Shown: positions 37,931 to 47,489, counted from the first letter of the stretch. The stretch is DNA of 64,000 nt from an uncultured Cytophagales bacterium (GCA_946547305.1 CAMNOX010000004.1:1-64000); one strand, 5' to 3'. Numbers and translations: made by a program. Notes: a model not told the origin generated them from the letters alone.

Positions 37931-39937
37931 ATGTATATGTCAATAAAAAATGGTTTCGATGTGTATTCTATAATCATGCCACCACCAAATATAACTGGTG
38001 TATTACATATGGGACATCTATTAAATATGACAATACAGGATGTTTTGATAAGATACAATAGTAATAAATTCCGTGATGTATATTGGGTACCTGGGTTGGA
38101 TCATGCTGCAATAGCTACTGAAAATAGGGTTATAGATTATCTTAAGAAAGAAAAGAATATTGAAAAAGAGAATATATCAAGAGAAGAATTTTTGAAATAT
38201 TGTTGGGAATGGAAGGATAAGTACGGTAATACGATAATAGAACAAATAAAGAATATTAATTGTCGTTGTAACTGGGATAGATTACATTTTACATTGGATA
38301 ATGATGTGTCTGATTTGGTTAATGATACTTTTATTAGAATGTTTAATGATGGTTTAATTTATAGGTCCAGTAAGATCGTAAATTGGGATTGTAAAAATAA
38401 GACTGCTATTTCTGATGAGGAAGTTATATATAGGGATGTAGATGGTGTTTTATATTATTTAAAATATAAATTTGTTGACTCTGATGAATATTTGATAGTA
38501 GCTACATCTAGGCCTGAAACTATATTTGGAGATGTTGCAATCTGTGTCAATCCAAATGATAGTAGGTATATAAAGTTTATTGGGAGGGAGGTATTAGTTC
38601 CTATTATTAATAGAAAGATTAAAATTATAGGAGATGATTATGTTGATAAGGATTTTGGCTCTGGATGTTTAAAGGTAACTCCATGTCATGATTTTAATGA
38701 TTATAAACTTGGCGAAAAACATAAGTTAGATTTTATAAATATCTTAAATGATGATGGAACTTTGAATGAAGAATGCGGAGAATTTAATAATTTGAGTATA
38801 AATGTTGCTAGAAAATGTATAAAGGCAAGATTACAAGAATTGGATTTAATATTAAAAGAGGAAAGATATAAAACGCGAATTGGTTTTTCTGAAAGGACTA
38901 ATACAGTTGTTGAACCTAGAATATCTAAGCAATGGTTTATAAAAATGTCTGAATTATCTAAGCCTGCACTTAAGGTAGTTTTAGATGGTGATATAAAATT
39001 TTATCCAGAGAAGTTTGTTAATGTTTATAAATCTTGGATGGAAAATATTAACGATTGGTGTATTTCAAGGCAGTTATATTGGGGTCACAGGATACCAATA
39101 TTTTATTATAAAGATAAGATTATTGCTGCTCATGATGTCCAGGAAGCGAGTAAATTATTGAATTGTGATGTTGATGAAATAGAACAGGATAAGGATGTAT
39201 TAGATACGTGGTTTTCGGCTTCATTGTGGCCTATAGTCTGTACTGAAGGCTTATTAAAATTACCAACTAACGATTTAATAACTGGTCATGATATTATATT
39301 TTTCTGGGTTGCAAGAATGATAGTAATGACTTATTATTTAAAAAAAGAAATTCCTTTTAGAAACGTTTATTTTACTGGTCTTATTAGGGATAATAAAGGT
39401 AGAAAAATGTCTAAGTCGCTTGGAAATTCTCCTGATGTATTAGATTTAATTAATAAATATGGTTCTGATGGTGTTAGGTTCGGTATATTGTTAAATACTC
39501 AGGCAGGAAATGATTTAAAATTCGATGAAAAATGCTGTAAGCAGGGGCGTAACTTCGTTACTAAGATAAAAAACGCCTATAGATTATTAAATATTTGGAA
39601 AGAACAATGTGGAAATTTTGAAATAAGTGATATAAATAATGATTTTGATAAAGGTGTGTGTTTAAATGAAGATGATATAAGTCATTTTGAACGACTTGTT
39701 GATGATGTCGAATGTAAAGTTAATGAGAAATTTAGCGAATATAAAATTAATGAGGTCGCTATGATGTTATATAGGTTATTTTGGGATGATTTTTGTTCTA
39801 ATTTATTAGAAACCCAGAAGAGCAAAGTTGATAAAATAGGCACCAAAAGACTTTTTATTGTATTTAGTAGATTAATGAAGTTGTTAAATCCATTTATTCC
39901 AGAAATTACAGTAAATATTTTACAAGAAATAAATTAG
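37931..39937 (+). CDS. valS: Valyl-tRNA synthetase, short form
   Basis: Class I synthetase charging tRNA-Val, with an editing domain. HMGH (residues 26-29, in PPPNITGVLHMGH) and KMSKS (about residue 490, GRKMSKSLGN) form the active site. The editing domain shows TSRPETIFGD and a modified TPCHDFNDY in place of the usual TPAHDPNDY. The zinc-like segment and DWCISRQLYWGHRIP are present. At 668 residues it is about 200 shorter than usual: the N-terminal 25 residues before PPPN and the C-terminal coiled-coil arm and part of the anticodon-binding region are missing. The stop is clean and followed by a new gene, so it looks like reduction rather than a fresh frameshift. Confidence 0.93.
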   Translation: MYMSIKNGFDVYSIIMPPPNITGVLHMGHLLNMTIQDVLIRYNSNKFRDVYWVPGLDHAAIATENRVIDYLKKEKNIEKENISREEFLKYCWEWKDKYGNTIIEQIKNINCRCNWDRLHFTLDNDVSDLVNDTFIRMFNDGLIYRSSKIVNWDCKNKTAISDEEVIYRDVDGVLYYLKYKFVDSDEYLIVATSRPETIFGDVAICVNPNDSRYIKFIGREVLVPIINRKIKIIGDDYVDKDFGSGCLKVTPCHDFNDYKLGEKHKLDFINILNDDGTLNEECGEFNNLSINVARKCIKARLQELDLILKEERYKTRIGFSERTNTVVEPRISKQWFIKMSELSKPALKVVLDGDIKFYPEKFVNVYKSWMENINDWCISRQLYWGHRIPIFYYKDKIIAAHDVQEASKLLNCDVDEIEQDKDVLDTWFSASLWPIVCTEGLLKLPTNDLITGHDIIFFWVARMIVMTYYLKKEIPFRNVYFTGLIRDNKGRKMSKSLGNSPDVLDLINKYGSDGVRFGILLNTQAGNDLKFDEKCCKQGRNFVTKIKNAYRLLNIWKEQCGNFEISDINNDFDKGVCLNEDDISHFERLVDDVECKVNEKFSEYKINEVAMMLYRLFWDDFCSNLLETQKSKVDKIGTKRLFIVFSRLMKLLNPFIPEITVNILQEIN

Positions 39938-39999
39938 TGGATTAATAATTATTTTTTTAATAAACTTCTGTATTCTAGATAAATTCTTATATTGTAAAT

Positions 40000-40689
40000 A
40001 TGAGTGTGTGTAGGTTTGCTTTTGTTGGTTTAATATTAGGTTTTAATATTATTGGTGGTTGTTTTGACTGTATTGATAAAGATCCGGGTATGAATTTAAG
40101 TACAAATTTGAGTGCAAATTCAAGTGCAAATTCAAGTGCAAATTCAAGTGCAAATTCAAGTGCAAATTCAAGTGAGAAGAATCATAGAATTTATGATGGT
40201 AAACTATATGTATATTGTTCAGATAATAGTTTGAAGTGTAGAATTGAGAGTATTTACAGAGAAAAGATAGCTGAAATAAATAAAAAAAGAAATATAACTT
40301 CAAATGAAGCTATCGAAATTTATTATAATTACGTTAAACCAATCATAGTTGAAGAGTATGTTATGGATGGAGAGCTAGTAGTGTTTAATTTACTTGATGG
40401 TAAGGATGATGAAGAAATTAGTGAAGAGAATAAAGATAAACCTATCTGTTATCCTTACGAAATTTATTGTGTCCCTCGTCCACAAGAATTTGGAATAGAT
40501 GTTGCTTGGTATAATAAGAACATGAAAGGTGTCTCTAATAGTAAGGGGCTTGAAGCATTAAGAAATAAGTGTAACGAACCAGTTAAGAATGATGACGCAT
40601 CTGGTATAATGAATGATATTTCTGATGAATCAGCTGCAGATATGGACCCAGTGTTAAAATTATTTATTGAACAATTTGAAAAAAAGTAA
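40000..40689 (+). CDS. Putative lipoprotein with NSSA repeats
   Basis: A 229-residue exported protein of unknown function. Signal peptide MSVCRFAFVGLILGFNIIGG leads to GGCFDC, a good lipobox. Residues about 34-57 are tandem Asn-Ser-Ser-Ala units from a 12-bp DNA repeat, a likely flexible stalk. The remaining 170 residues include RIESIYREKIAEINKKRNI, a helical part and several cysteines, with no recognisable motif. It is convergent with the SurA-like gene, with only 6 bases between the two stops. Confidence 0.7.
   Translation: MSVCRFAFVGLILGFNIIGGCFDCIDKDPGMNLSTNLSANSSANSSANSSANSSANSSEKNHRIYDGKLYVYCSDNSLKCRIESIYREKIAEINKKRNITSNEAIEIYYNYVKPIIVEEYVMDGELVVFNLLDGKDDEEISEENKDKPICYPYEIYCVPRPQEFGIDVAWYNKNMKGVSNSKGLEALRNKCNEPVKNDDASGIMNDISDESAADMDPVLKLFIEQFEKK
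40099..40170 (+). repeat. 12-bp tandem repeat, five perfect plus one degenerate copy
   Basis: agtgcaaattca is repeated exactly at 40111, 40123, 40135, 40147 and 40159, after a degenerate unit at 40099. It codes for Ser-Ala-Asn-Ser units. Unit number can change without altering the frame. Confidence 0.95.
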
Positions 40690-40695
40690 GGTAAT

Positions 40696-42003
40696 TTATA
40701 GAGTTTTATTAATAAACCATCTTCTACAGACGTCGTATCCTAGGTCGATATTTACATCTATATCACTGTTGTTTAATGCATTTTTTGTTATTTTATCCAT
40801 GTTATTGTCTTGTAGGTTTTTGTTGTATTCTTTTATTAGTACGTCGTAATCAATATTATTAGGATCGTCGTGTTTGTGTATTTTTTTTAGGTACAGCAAT
40901 CTATATCCATTAGAACCATCACCATTAATAGGCATTGGGTCGCTTATATCACCTTCTTTTAATTTAATTATTGTGTTATAGTCAGCTTCAGGTATATCAT
41001 CTTTAGTTAACAAGCAGTTATTATTATTATTTAGTAAAACACCGTAGTAATTTTTATTAGATTCATTTTGAGAATATTTACTTACTGCTTCGTTCCATGA
41101 CATTTTGTTGTTTTTTATATCATTGGCTATTTTTTTTGCATATTCTGAGAGTTTGTTATTGCCATGGTTATTATAGAGTGTTAGTCCGATAACATTGTAT
41201 AAGTTCATATTTTTTTCTGTCCATTTTATTATGTAGTAGGCATCTTGTGTCTTTATTATATCCGAAATTTCATTTTTTTTTAATTTAATTAGGTAATAGT
41301 TGAATGGGTATTCGTCGGTTAGAACGTTTATTAAACCAAGGTTTATATCTTTATCAGAATATTTGGCTATTATTTTTTCAAAATCGTCTTTTTTATTTGT
41401 AATCTCAGTATGGATTTTTTTTATTAAATTATCTATCTCATTATTTCGACATTCATATATAACTAGCTCAGAAATCTCATATTTGTCTTTTTTATTTTTG
41501 TTGTTATGTTTTTTTGAGAATTCAATTATCTTTTCTGGAGAGGTGTATTCGTTTATTGATAGTCCCTGCATTATTAGTGACATTAGAAGCTGCTCCTTTT
41601 GTATCTTTAAATTGTTATTTATGTAATCAGATACATTCGCTCCAATTTGTTTGATAAACTCTTGTTCATCATTATTAAAATAATCTTTCAAAATTTTATA
41701 GCAATAACTTTCAATTTCTTTTTCTATGAATTTTGTTTGTATATCTATCTGGCTTTTTATTTCTTTTTTGTTGTACATATCCTTGTAATGTGCTTTGATT
41801 ATTTTGTTATTAATCAGATTATTTAAAATTTTTACATCGTAAAAATTAGGAACATTAGAGTATTTATAAAAATTCTTCATGTCTATTATGTCGGAAATCA
41901 TTATTTGTTCATTACAGATATTAACCAAAGGACCGTTGATGACTTGACTTGGGTAAATTTTTAAGAATATCAAAATAAACAAGATTGAAACCCTATAATT
42001 CAT
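40696..42003 (-). CDS. surA: SurA-like periplasmic peptidyl-prolyl isomerase/chaperone
   Basis: Periplasmic chaperone of the PpiC/SurA family that escorts outer-membrane proteins. It has a signal peptide (MNYRVSILFILIFLKIYPSQ), then an N-terminal SurA-like helical domain (CNEQIMISDIIDMKNF, LNNLINNKII). Two parvulin-like regions follow: the first about residues 170-270 (YEISELVIYECRN... KYSDKDINLGLINV), the second about 270-385 (YAKKIANDIKNNKMSWNEAVSKYSQN). The C-terminal helix is recognisable. Neither parvulin region has a fully canonical active-site pattern, so chaperone function is the safer call. A start nine bases upstream (42012) is also possible. infC follows upstream on the same strand after about 25 bases. 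Confidence 0.75.
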   Translation of the reverse strand: MNYRVSILFILIFLKIYPSQVINGPLVNICNEQIMISDIIDMKNFYKYSNVPNFYDVKILNNLINNKIIKAHYKDMYNKKEIKSQIDIQTKFIEKEIESYCYKILKDYFNNDEQEFIKQIGANVSDYINNNLKIQKEQLLMSLIMQGLSINEYTSPEKIIEFSKKHNNKNKKDKYEISELVIYECRNNEIDNLIKKIHTEITNKKDDFEKIIAKYSDKDINLGLINVLTDEYPFNYYLIKLKKNEISDIIKTQDAYYIIKWTEKNMNLYNVIGLTLYNNHGNNKLSEYAKKIANDIKNNKMSWNEAVSKYSQNESNKNYYGVLLNNNNNCLLTKDDIPEADYNTIIKLKEGDISDPMPINGDGSNGYRLLYLKKIHKHDDPNNIDYDVLIKEYNKNLQDNNMDKITKNALNNSDIDVNIDLGYDVCRRWFINKTL

Positions 42004-42027
42004 AAAAAGCATAACAATTACAAATAA

Positions 42028-42561
42028 TTATATGTAGTTAATCAATGTAAAATAGTTTTTCCCCTCAGTTTTTGGTGGAAATTCCATTTCCCCAACGTCA
42101 CTTAACTCTGTTATAAACTTATTCATTAATTCAACGCCATTCTCTTTGTATCTAATTAATCTGCCGTAAAACGCCATACTAAGTTTTACTGATTTTTTTT
42201 GTTTTAAAAAATTACGCACTATTAGAAGTTTTGTGTTAAAATCTCCAATGGCCATTTTAGGACCAAGTTTTACTTCTTTTACTATTTTTTTCTTTGCATT
42301 AGACCTAATCCTATCCATGTGTTTTTTTTGTTCAAATTTAAACTTTGAATAATCCATTATTTTACAAACTGGAGGATCAGCATTTGGAGATATTTCTACT
42401 AGGTCAAGTCCAGCTTCTTCAGATAAGTCTAATGCTTCATCTATTTTAACTATACGTGGTTCTATGCCTTCACCTACTATTCGAACTTTTTTAGCACGTA
42501 TTTCTTCATTTACTCTTAATTCAACCGTTTTATCTTTCCTTATATTTTCACCCTTTGTCAC
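42028..42561 (-). CDS. infC: Translation initiation factor IF-3
   Basis: Binds the 30S subunit and discriminates initiator tRNA. Both domains are visible: the N-domain (LRVNEEIRAKKVRIVGEG, LDLVEISPNADPPVCKIMDYSKFKFEQ) and the C-domain (VKEVKLGPKMAIGDFNTKL, VKLSMAFYGRLI). 177 residues, normal. There is no ATG at the 5' end; the frame starts at GTG 42561, and the codon before it is ATT, the start used by infC in many bacteria, so either may initiate. It lies 17 bases after atpG on the same strand. Confidence 0.95.
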   Translation of the reverse strand: MTKGENIRKDKTVELRVNEEIRAKKVRIVGEGIEPRIVKIDEALDLSEEAGLDLVEISPNADPPVCKIMDYSKFKFEQKKHMDRIRSNAKKKIVKEVKLGPKMAIGDFNTKLLIVRNFLKQKKSVKLSMAFYGRLIRYKENGVELMNKFITELSDVGEMEFPPKTEGKNYFTLINYI

Positions 42562-42578
42562 AATTAATTGTTTGTTAT

Positions 42579-43454
42579 TTATTTGTTTACAGACATTGTA
42601 CCAGCAGAAATTTCTATTATTTCGTTAGTAATAGAAGCTTGTCTACTCTTGTTGTACAAAATTTTCAAAGCTTTTAATAAATTGTCAGAATTATCACTAG
42701 CCTTGTTCATCGTAATCATTCTAGAAGCATTCTCAGAAGTTAATGATTCGTATATTATGTTTAAAAATTTATATATAAATATATTTTCCATGAAAAACTT
42801 ATTTATATCACAAGCAGACGATTCGTAAATTACATAACTTTCATTTTCATTATTTGATTCTGAATTTTCGTTAGTCGATTCTGTATTTTTATCAACTTCA
42901 TGCTTTGGAATCGATATATTTTCAATTACAACTTGCTTAAGAGAAGTACTGAGAAATTTGTTGTATATAAATACTATATTTTCGTAGTCACCTGTAGTGA
43001 GCATATTGAGTAGTTCTGTGGCAATTTTTTTTACATCATCATCGTTAGTGAACTTTAATAAATTAACATTACTATCAATAAGTTTGCAATTGGTTTTGTT
43101 AAACAGTGAGAATAATTTCGATCCAATAGGCATTAAACTTGTATCACTCTTGATGTAATTAATTATAGTTTTATAAATGCTACTATTAAATGCCCCGCAG
43201 AAACCTTTATCTGACCCAACTGGGATAATTAATGTTTTTTCATTAACAACAATATCATCTGAAATAGAAAATATATTAATTTTATCGATGTTAGCTTGTA
43301 TTTCATTTAATGCCTGTAAAAATTTTCTTTTATTATTTAATAAATTTTGCAATTTCGTTAGTCTTGAAACTGAAATTAACTTCATTGTTTTCGTTATTTG
43401 CTGCAATAAAGTTACTGAACATATTCGTTTATATATTTCCTTAGAACTACTCAT
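42579..43454 (-). CDS. atpG: ATP synthase gamma subunit
   Basis: Rotor shaft of the F1 ATPase. The N-terminal helix (EIYKRICSVTLLQQITKTMKLISVSRL) and C-terminal helix (LYNKSRQASITNEIIEISAGT) are diagnostic, with GSDKGFCGAFNSSI in the central fold. 291 residues, normal, with a Glu/Asn/Ser-rich insertion around residues 195-210. It is not next to other atp genes in this window; atpC is 5 kb away. It is upstream of infC. Confidence 0.95.
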   Translation of the reverse strand: MSSSKEIYKRICSVTLLQQITKTMKLISVSRLTKLQNLLNNKRKFLQALNEIQANIDKINIFSISDDIVVNEKTLIIPVGSDKGFCGAFNSSIYKTIINYIKSDTSLMPIGSKLFSLFNKTNCKLIDSNVNLLKFTNDDDVKKIATELLNMLTTGDYENIVFIYNKFLSTSLKQVVIENISIPKHEVDKNTESTNENSESNNENESYVIYESSACDINKFFMENIFIYKFLNIIYESLTSENASRMITMNKASDNSDNLLKALKILYNKSRQASITNEIIEISAGTMSVNK

Positions 43455-43507
43455 CCCTAATTTTTAATATAAATATTTTAGAGCTGAAAAATAAATTATG
43501 AGAAAAA

Positions 43508-44257
43508 TTAATCAACAAATATAGATTTGTCGTATTCGATTTTTACCAAAATTAGGCCATTAGCCGGAGCGATGCCTTTTTTTAACTTTTCATTATTAGA
43601 TTTTAACCTATTTATAAATTCTTCTATAGTAGAAATTCCGCTTCCTATTTGTATAAGATTAAAAGCTAGACATCGAACTAGACTATGCGTAAATCTATTC
43701 CCTTCTATTTCGAATATTATGTTATTATTTTCTTTTATACAAAATGAATCGTATATAATACATTCGTAATCATGTTTTTCGTTTTTATTTACTTTACTAA
43801 ATGTTCTGAATTTAGTTGTGCCTATTAGATATTTTGCGGCTATATCCATTTTTCCAACATTTAATAATTCGAATTTATCATAAAAATACCCTACTTCAAA
43901 TGGATTTTTTTTATTTGTTATTATATATCTATATCTTCTTTTTTTTGAGTAGAATCTTGAATGGGCGTCTTGTTCGACTTCCTGTATTCTAAGTATAACT
44001 ATATCTAGTGGTAAAATTTTATTTAGGCATTCTTTAATACGCTGACAATTAATATTGTAAGGTAGGTCAAAGTGAAAACAATTACATAATGAATGTACGC
44101 CAGAATCAGTTCTACTACTAATTACTATATTTATTTGGGTCTTAAATATTTTTTTAAGTGTATTTTCTATTGTCCCCTGTATAGTTTTATATTTTGTCTG
44201 CCTTTGAAATCCACTGTAATTAAGACCATTGTAACTTATAAAAGCGAAATATCTCAT
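43508..44257 (-). CDS. truA: tRNA pseudouridine(38-40) synthase TruA
   Basis: Converts U38-U40 in the anticodon arm of many tRNAs to pseudouridine. It starts MRYFAFISYNGLNYSGFQRQ as the family does. The catalytic Asp is in SRTDSGVHS (Asp51). GTTKFRTFSKVN and a final FTHSLVRCLAFNLIQIGSG are also family features. 249 residues. Another ATG six bases earlier is possible. On the same strand as the TPR gene before it. Confidence 0.93.
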   Translation of the reverse strand: MRYFAFISYNGLNYSGFQRQTKYKTIQGTIENTLKKIFKTQINIVISSRTDSGVHSLCNCFHFDLPYNINCQRIKECLNKILPLDIVILRIQEVEQDAHSRFYSKKRRYRYIITNKKNPFEVGYFYDKFELLNVGKMDIAAKYLIGTTKFRTFSKVNKNEKHDYECIIYDSFCIKENNNIIFEIEGNRFTHSLVRCLAFNLIQIGSGISTIEEFINRLKSNNEKLKKGIAPANGLILVKIEYDKSIFVD

Positions 44258-44323
44258 AAACATCTTTGTTGATGTACTAAAAAAGGTATATGTATGTATC
44301 TTAGATTTAAGTTGATATTAAGC

Positions 44324-44965
44324 TCATATTTTTTTCATTAATATTTGTATTTTTTTCTTTTCGTCAATCAATAATGAATTTGAATATCCTTTACTTTTTG
44401 ATTTTCTAATAGTCTTTTTTAATAATTTCAACGCTTTATCGTACATGCCTTTTTCTTCATATATTAGAACTATTTTATAGACTATATTAGATGCCATTTC
44501 ATCGGATTTTTCAGCTAGTTTTAGAGATATTAAAAAACTTTCAATAGCCTTATCGTATTCAGACAGATCAGTGTAACAATCACCAATTAATACATTTATT
44601 TTAGCCTTAAGAAAATCGCCCGATACATTTACACATTTTAGGTGGTTAATCCCTTCTATATAGTGTCCCAATTTAGATAAGCATATTCCAGTATACAAAT
44701 TAAGAGTATTTATACTTGACTTATCATTAGTCTCATTTATTAATTCGAATAACCCTCTATGGTCATTACTTCCTATCAGTGTTTCCTCGTATTTGTTATT
44801 TGAAAAATCATCTTGAATATAGTATAAGCCGTTTATATACTCATTTCTAATTCCGCTAATTCTATTAAACAATAAATAACCATCAGCACACATTAAAAAA
44901 ATACAGAAATAGGTTAAATTTATCTTGAATGTGCCTTGAGAAAAGCGTTCTATTATTTTATTCAT
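44324..44965 (-). CDS. Membrane-anchored TPR protein
   Basis: A 213-residue protein with a hydrophobic segment at about residues 15-35 (INLTYFCIFLMCADGYLLF), then tetratricopeptide repeats (LYTGICLSKLGHYIEGINHL, IGDCYTDLSEYDKAIESFLI, KIVLIYEEKGMYDKALKLL). The layout resembles YfgM-like periplasmic TPR proteins. It is translationally coupled with the Skp-like gene: its ATG overlaps the TGA of that gene in ATGA. A role in envelope protein handling is suggested by that neighbour. Confidence 0.75.
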   Translation of the reverse strand: MNKIIERFSQGTFKINLTYFCIFLMCADGYLLFNRISGIRNEYINGLYYIQDDFSNNKYEETLIGSNDHRGLFELINETNDKSSINTLNLYTGICLSKLGHYIEGINHLKCVNVSGDFLKAKINVLIGDCYTDLSEYDKAIESFLISLKLAEKSDEMASNIVYKIVLIYEEKGMYDKALKLLKKTIRKSKSKGYSNSLLIDEKKKIQILMKKI

Positions 44966-45582
44966 TTTCTTCCTCTATTCTTAACCGTTGAACTACCTTT
45001 AGAAGATGTCAAACTAGAAACGACTAAATGTGTAATGTCTCGTTTATGCATGTCATCAGAGTCTGACACAACAGCACTATCATTAATAGCTATAATTCTT
45101 TTCTTAAGTTTCACATTTTGATTAATTTTCTCCGAAATAGCCTTTAATATGTTAGCTATAGCTCTTTTTTTTGCAGAATTTATTCTTACCGAACTATCTC
45201 TTTCTAACTTTTGCATTTCAGATTTATAGTTACCCTCTGCTATTCTAGCCTTTCCAAGTTCATCATTAAATTTTTCCTCTAGTTCCTTTTTGCGTTTTGC
45301 TGATACTACAACATTACGGTTAGTTAGCTCGTCATTATATTCCTTTATTTTGCTTTGAATACCAGTCATTTCCTGTTCATATTGATTTTGCCTTTTTTTT
45401 ACGCTGTTTTCAAAATTACTGTATTCTTCAAGGTTCAGTATAATTTCTTGCTCATCATAAAAAACTATAAATGTATCAGACTTTTCTACATAACTTGCTA
45501 TTTCATCAACACTGTAATTTGTTGCTGCAAATAAACCATTAATCCCCAAAAATGACAGGGCAAATCTGTATAACTTCGACAT
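44962..45582 (-). CDS. OmpH/Skp-like periplasmic chaperone
   Basis: A 206-residue protein with signal peptide MSKLYRFALSFLGINGLFAA and a long charged coiled coil from about residue 55 to 165 (FENSVKKRQNQYEQEMTGIQ, ELEEKFNDELGKARIAEGN). The overall form is that of Skp/OmpH, a jellyfish-like chaperone for outer-membrane proteins. Residues 165-206 are Ser-rich and basic. Ends in TGA, overlapping the next gene. The family call comes from architecture and composition, not from a strict motif. Confidence 0.6.
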   Translation of the reverse strand: MSKLYRFALSFLGINGLFAATNYSVDEIASYVEKSDTFIVFYDEQEIILNLEEYSNFENSVKKRQNQYEQEMTGIQSKIKEYNDELTNRNVVVSAKRKKELEEKFNDELGKARIAEGNYKSEMQKLERDSSVRINSAKKRAIANILKAISEKINQNVKLKKRIIAINDSAVVSDSDDMHKRDITHLVVSSLTSSKGSSTVKNRGRK

Positions 45583-45664
45583 ACGCGTTATATGTTTTGT
45601 AGATATAAAAATATTTTATATATCAATAAAAATTACAAAAAATTTTATTAATCTTTCTATAACA

Positions 45665-46213
45665 ATGAATTTGCGGATAGCTATATTGTTTTTTTTTGCA
45701 AGGTTTTCAATTGTACCATCAGATGCAGTTAAAGAAGATGTAAAGAATGTACTTATAGATAAGATAAATGTTGAAGATCGTATTGATGAATTTATAAGAA
45801 ATGATGAAAGTATTAATAATGTTACTAATACTGATAATGAAGAATATATATTTAGGAAAAAAAGAAAAATTGTATCTGAAAGGGTATTGTATAATGCAGC
45901 CTTGTTTCCGCTACTTGGCCAGATATATAATTGGAGGAAATTACAGATAGAAGGGTTCGAAAAGACATTGATATTCAGTTTGATTTTTTCTGGATTACTT
46001 GGGTTCTATATTTATAATTTTTTTATGTACGCTTCTCCTTCTAACTCAAGTTCATCCATTAATCTTAAGTATTACAGGAGGAAGACATATACGTTATCGT
46101 TTTTAATAATTACTTGTTTAGTGTCATTTTTTGATTCATATTTAACTGTTTATAGGAAAACATCTGATTTTTCTAATAATTTAAATTGTTCTAAAATAAT
46201 AGATTTTAATTAG
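45665..46213 (+). CDS. DUF5683-like membrane protein
   Basis: A 182-residue membrane protein. It has a signal-like N-terminus, an acidic linker, then LYNAALFPLLGQIYNWR, which fits the S-x-x-x-P-G-x-G-Q-x-Y-N core of DUF5683, and a FFDSYLTVYRKTSDFSN segment near the end. Two hydrophobic segments lie between (residues about 100-120 and 140-160). In Bacteroidota this gene usually stands near parB, dapB and lepB; lepB follows here after 19 bases, supporting both the family and the phylum. Function unknown. Confidence 0.75.
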   Translation: MNLRIAILFFFARFSIVPSDAVKEDVKNVLIDKINVEDRIDEFIRNDESINNVTNTDNEEYIFRKKRKIVSERVLYNAALFPLLGQIYNWRKLQIEGFEKTLIFSLIFSGLLGFYIYNFFMYASPSNSSSSINLKYYRRKTYTLSFLIITCLVSFFDSYLTVYRKTSDFSNNLNCSKIIDFN

Positions 46214-46232
46214 TAATCATTATATATATAAT

Positions 46233-47381
46233 ATGATTCAGTTTTTATTCGGTTTAATTTCTTTTGGCATGTTGTCTGCATTCTTTTATTTTGTTTGTAA
46301 GTTTTTGAGAAAATATGAAAAAAAAGGTTTTGTTGTAGAAATATTAGTTTCAGTTGTAATTGTACAGATTTTTAAGTGGTCTTTTATAGACATAACGCGT
46401 GTTCCTTCGAGTTCTATGGAGAAGACTTTAATACCGGGAGATTTTGTTTTAGTGAGTAAATTACATTATGGACCGAGGACTCCATCTACATTGTTACAGA
46501 TACCTCTTACACATCAGACTACAAAATTTTTTGAGTTTAAGTCTTATTTGGATTGGTTGCAAATACCGTGTTTTAGGTTTCCTGGGTTTACAACGATAAA
46601 AACTAATGATGTTGTTGTATTTAATACACCTTCTGAAAACGATATTCCAATGGATGTAAGACGGTTTTTTGTAAAAAGAGCTATTGGTTTACCTGGTCAG
46701 AGGGTAAGGATGGTTAATGGGCGTTATTATGTAAACAATAAAAAAAGCCAAGATCCACCACTTAAAATTTATGAATTCGTTTTAAAAACGAGTGATAAAT
46801 TACATAAAAATTGGTTTAAGAAATATAATATAACTGAGTATGAGTATTTTTATAAGAATTCAGCTGGTATGCATCTGTACACATTAAAGATTTTAGCTAA
46901 GTATGATATTGATAAAACTGTCGAAGATATAAAAAATGATCCTTATACGCAGTCAATAATGTTAAAAAAACAGTTAGACCAAGGTACCTTTGTAGCAAAA
47001 TTTGATGGATATATCGATATTGTAAACTGGGGCGGGACTGATGGTATTTTAGTACCTAAGAAGGGGCTAAAAATAGAACTTAATAAGTCAAATATAGATA
47101 TGTATTGGCATTATATGAAATCTGAAATGAATAAATTTATTGAGAGGAAAAATGGTTATGAGATTTATTTGAATGGAAAAGTGATTACTGATTATACATT
47201 TTTACACGACTATTATTTTATGATAGGTGACAATATTTATGACTCTTGTGACTCCAGATATTGGGGCTTTGTAAGGGACGATGAAATTTACGCTAAGCCT
47301 TTATTTACAATTTTTTCTAAATCACAAGATTCATTATTAGGTGGATTAAAATTTAGATTTTTGAAAGGAATGTGGGATTAG
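46233..47381 (+). CDS. lepB: Signal peptidase I, Bacteroidota type
   Basis: Membrane serine protease that removes signal peptides. N-terminal membrane segments occupy about residues 1-22 and 33-52. The nucleophile is in PSSSMEKTL (Ser61) and the general base in FFVKRAIGLPGQ (Lys148). The last box is IGDNIYDSCDSRYWGFV. Between Lys148 and that box is a long insertion of about 160 residues, as in other Bacteroidota LepB. 382 residues. It should process the island proteins, whose sites end in VGA. Directly downstream of the DUF5683 gene. Confidence 0.95.
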   Translation: MIQFLFGLISFGMLSAFFYFVCKFLRKYEKKGFVVEILVSVVIVQIFKWSFIDITRVPSSSMEKTLIPGDFVLVSKLHYGPRTPSTLLQIPLTHQTTKFFEFKSYLDWLQIPCFRFPGFTTIKTNDVVVFNTPSENDIPMDVRRFFVKRAIGLPGQRVRMVNGRYYVNNKKSQDPPLKIYEFVLKTSDKLHKNWFKKYNITEYEYFYKNSAGMHLYTLKILAKYDIDKTVEDIKNDPYTQSIMLKKQLDQGTFVAKFDGYIDIVNWGGTDGILVPKKGLKIELNKSNIDMYWHYMKSEMNKFIERKNGYEIYLNGKVITDYTFLHDYYFMIGDNIYDSCDSRYWGFVRDDEIYAKPLFTIFSKSQDSLLGGLKFRFLKGMWD

Positions 47382-47489
47382 TGTCGTTTTGGTTATAGTT
47401 TTACGGATTTTTTTATAATTTATAGATATTGTGAAGGTTGTAGTGTATTTTCCTGTTTTTTAACTGGGGGTGTGTTTTAATTATTGTGT

